From Variovorax saccharolyticus (GTDB lineage Bacteria; Pseudomonadota; Gammaproteobacteria; Burkholderiales; Burkholderiaceae_C), in the NCBI RefSeq assembly GCF_030316765.1, contig NZ_JASZYT010000005.1:372001-436000 (forward strand): a stretch of DNA of 64,000 bases. Direction: 5' to 3'. The position numbers and the translations under genes were made by a program. This document shows, piece by piece, positions 63,800 through 64,000 of this stretch; position 1 is the first letter of the stretch, and each line of letters begins with the position of its first letter. The notes under the pieces are model-generated. The model saw nothing but the letters and a program-made list of their open reading frames with translations, made no database searches and was not told the origin of the DNA.

Positions 63800-64000
63800 A
63801 TGACCGACGCCGAGCTGCGAGAGTCGCTGCACCGGGCCGGCTACATCGCCGACGAAAGCCTGGCCACCGCGCTGTGGCTGGCCGGCGAGCTCGAGCGGCC
63901 GCTCCTGATCGAGGGCGACGCCGGCGTCGGCAAGACCGCGCTGGCCGGCGCGCTCGCGCGGGCCCGCGGCCAGGCGCTGGTGCGGCTCCAGTGCCACGAA
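63800..64000 (+). CDS. coxD: CoxD-like MoxR-type AAA ATPase, partial at the right edge
   Basis: 67 codons before the window ends. LRESLHRAGYIADESLATAL and Walker A EGDAGVGKTALA match the start of CoxD, the MoxR-type ATPase needed to build the Cu-S-Mo centre of form I CO dehydrogenase. It begins 7 bases after the coxG stop. Confidence 0.85.
   Translation, partial: MTDAELRESLHRAGYIADESLATALWLAGELERPLLIEGDAGVGKTALAGALARARGQALVRLQCHE

Overview
The window is a GC-rich (roughly two-thirds G+C), densely coding stretch of a betaproteobacterial chromosome. Bug/TctC tricarboxylate-type receptors, IclR and LysR regulators, TRAP transporters, a stand-alone AroQ, DUF2383, DUF883 and DUF4189 proteins and intergenic REP-like hairpins together suggest Burkholderiales, most likely a Variovorax-like member of the Comamonadaceae. 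That placement is inference from gene content. No rRNA, tRNA, CRISPR array or prophage was seen.

Layout. 1-5.6 kb: a partial repeat protein, a phospholipase D lipoprotein, a possible pair of very small genes, a hot-dog-type protein, a DUF2383 protein, a DUF4189 protein and an unknown beta-rich protein. 5.6-12.7 kb: a LysR regulator divergent from an aminotransferase, a Bug receptor and a dimethylformamidase-like protein, then GNAT, DUF1801 and DUF883 genes. 12.7-17.1 kb: a lipoprotein and a GGDEF/EAL pair with overlapping genes. 17.2-19.8 kb: a three-gene sugar-acid-type operon (aldolase/dehydratase, SMP-30 lactonase, SDR). 19.9-26 kb: a methyltransferase, small envelope proteins, an arylsulfatase, a receiver protein and two exported proteins. 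26-31.3 kb: a periplasmic-sensor histidine kinase with its FixJ-type regulator, and a hybrid kinase. 31.4-37.4 kb: an IclR-controlled TRAP transporter locus with two DctP receptors and an embedded aroQ.

37.5-43.8 kb is a complete bacteriophytochrome operon: photoreceptor kinase bphP, a receiver, a hybrid kinase and the biliverdin-forming heme oxygenase bphO, with start/stop overlaps at each junction. It ends in a convergent overlap with a membrane protein gene. 43.9-46.1 kb has a lipoprotein, trxC and an unknown gene. 46.1-52.6 kb is a second IclR locus: a Bug receptor gene whose 3' end is interrupted by a 268-bp MITE-like element, a self-sufficient P450 (CYP116B type), and an NCS2 permease that carries an extra C-terminal domain resembling an HATPase fold.

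53.9-64 kb holds what looks like a carbon monoxide module. A PAS-LytTR regulator has the spacing of heme ligands known from the CO sensor RcoM. About 4.6 kb downstream lie coxM, coxS, coxL, coxG and the start of coxD. The coxL product has the AYRCSFR active-site loop of form I (true) CO dehydrogenase. Three 9-bp direct repeats at exactly 21-bp spacing precede coxM, which is the arrangement expected for a LytTR-type regulator. Between regulator and enzyme lies a divergent pair of Gly/Ser-rich exported proteins with a DUF6502 gene and three palindromic AT-rich sites.
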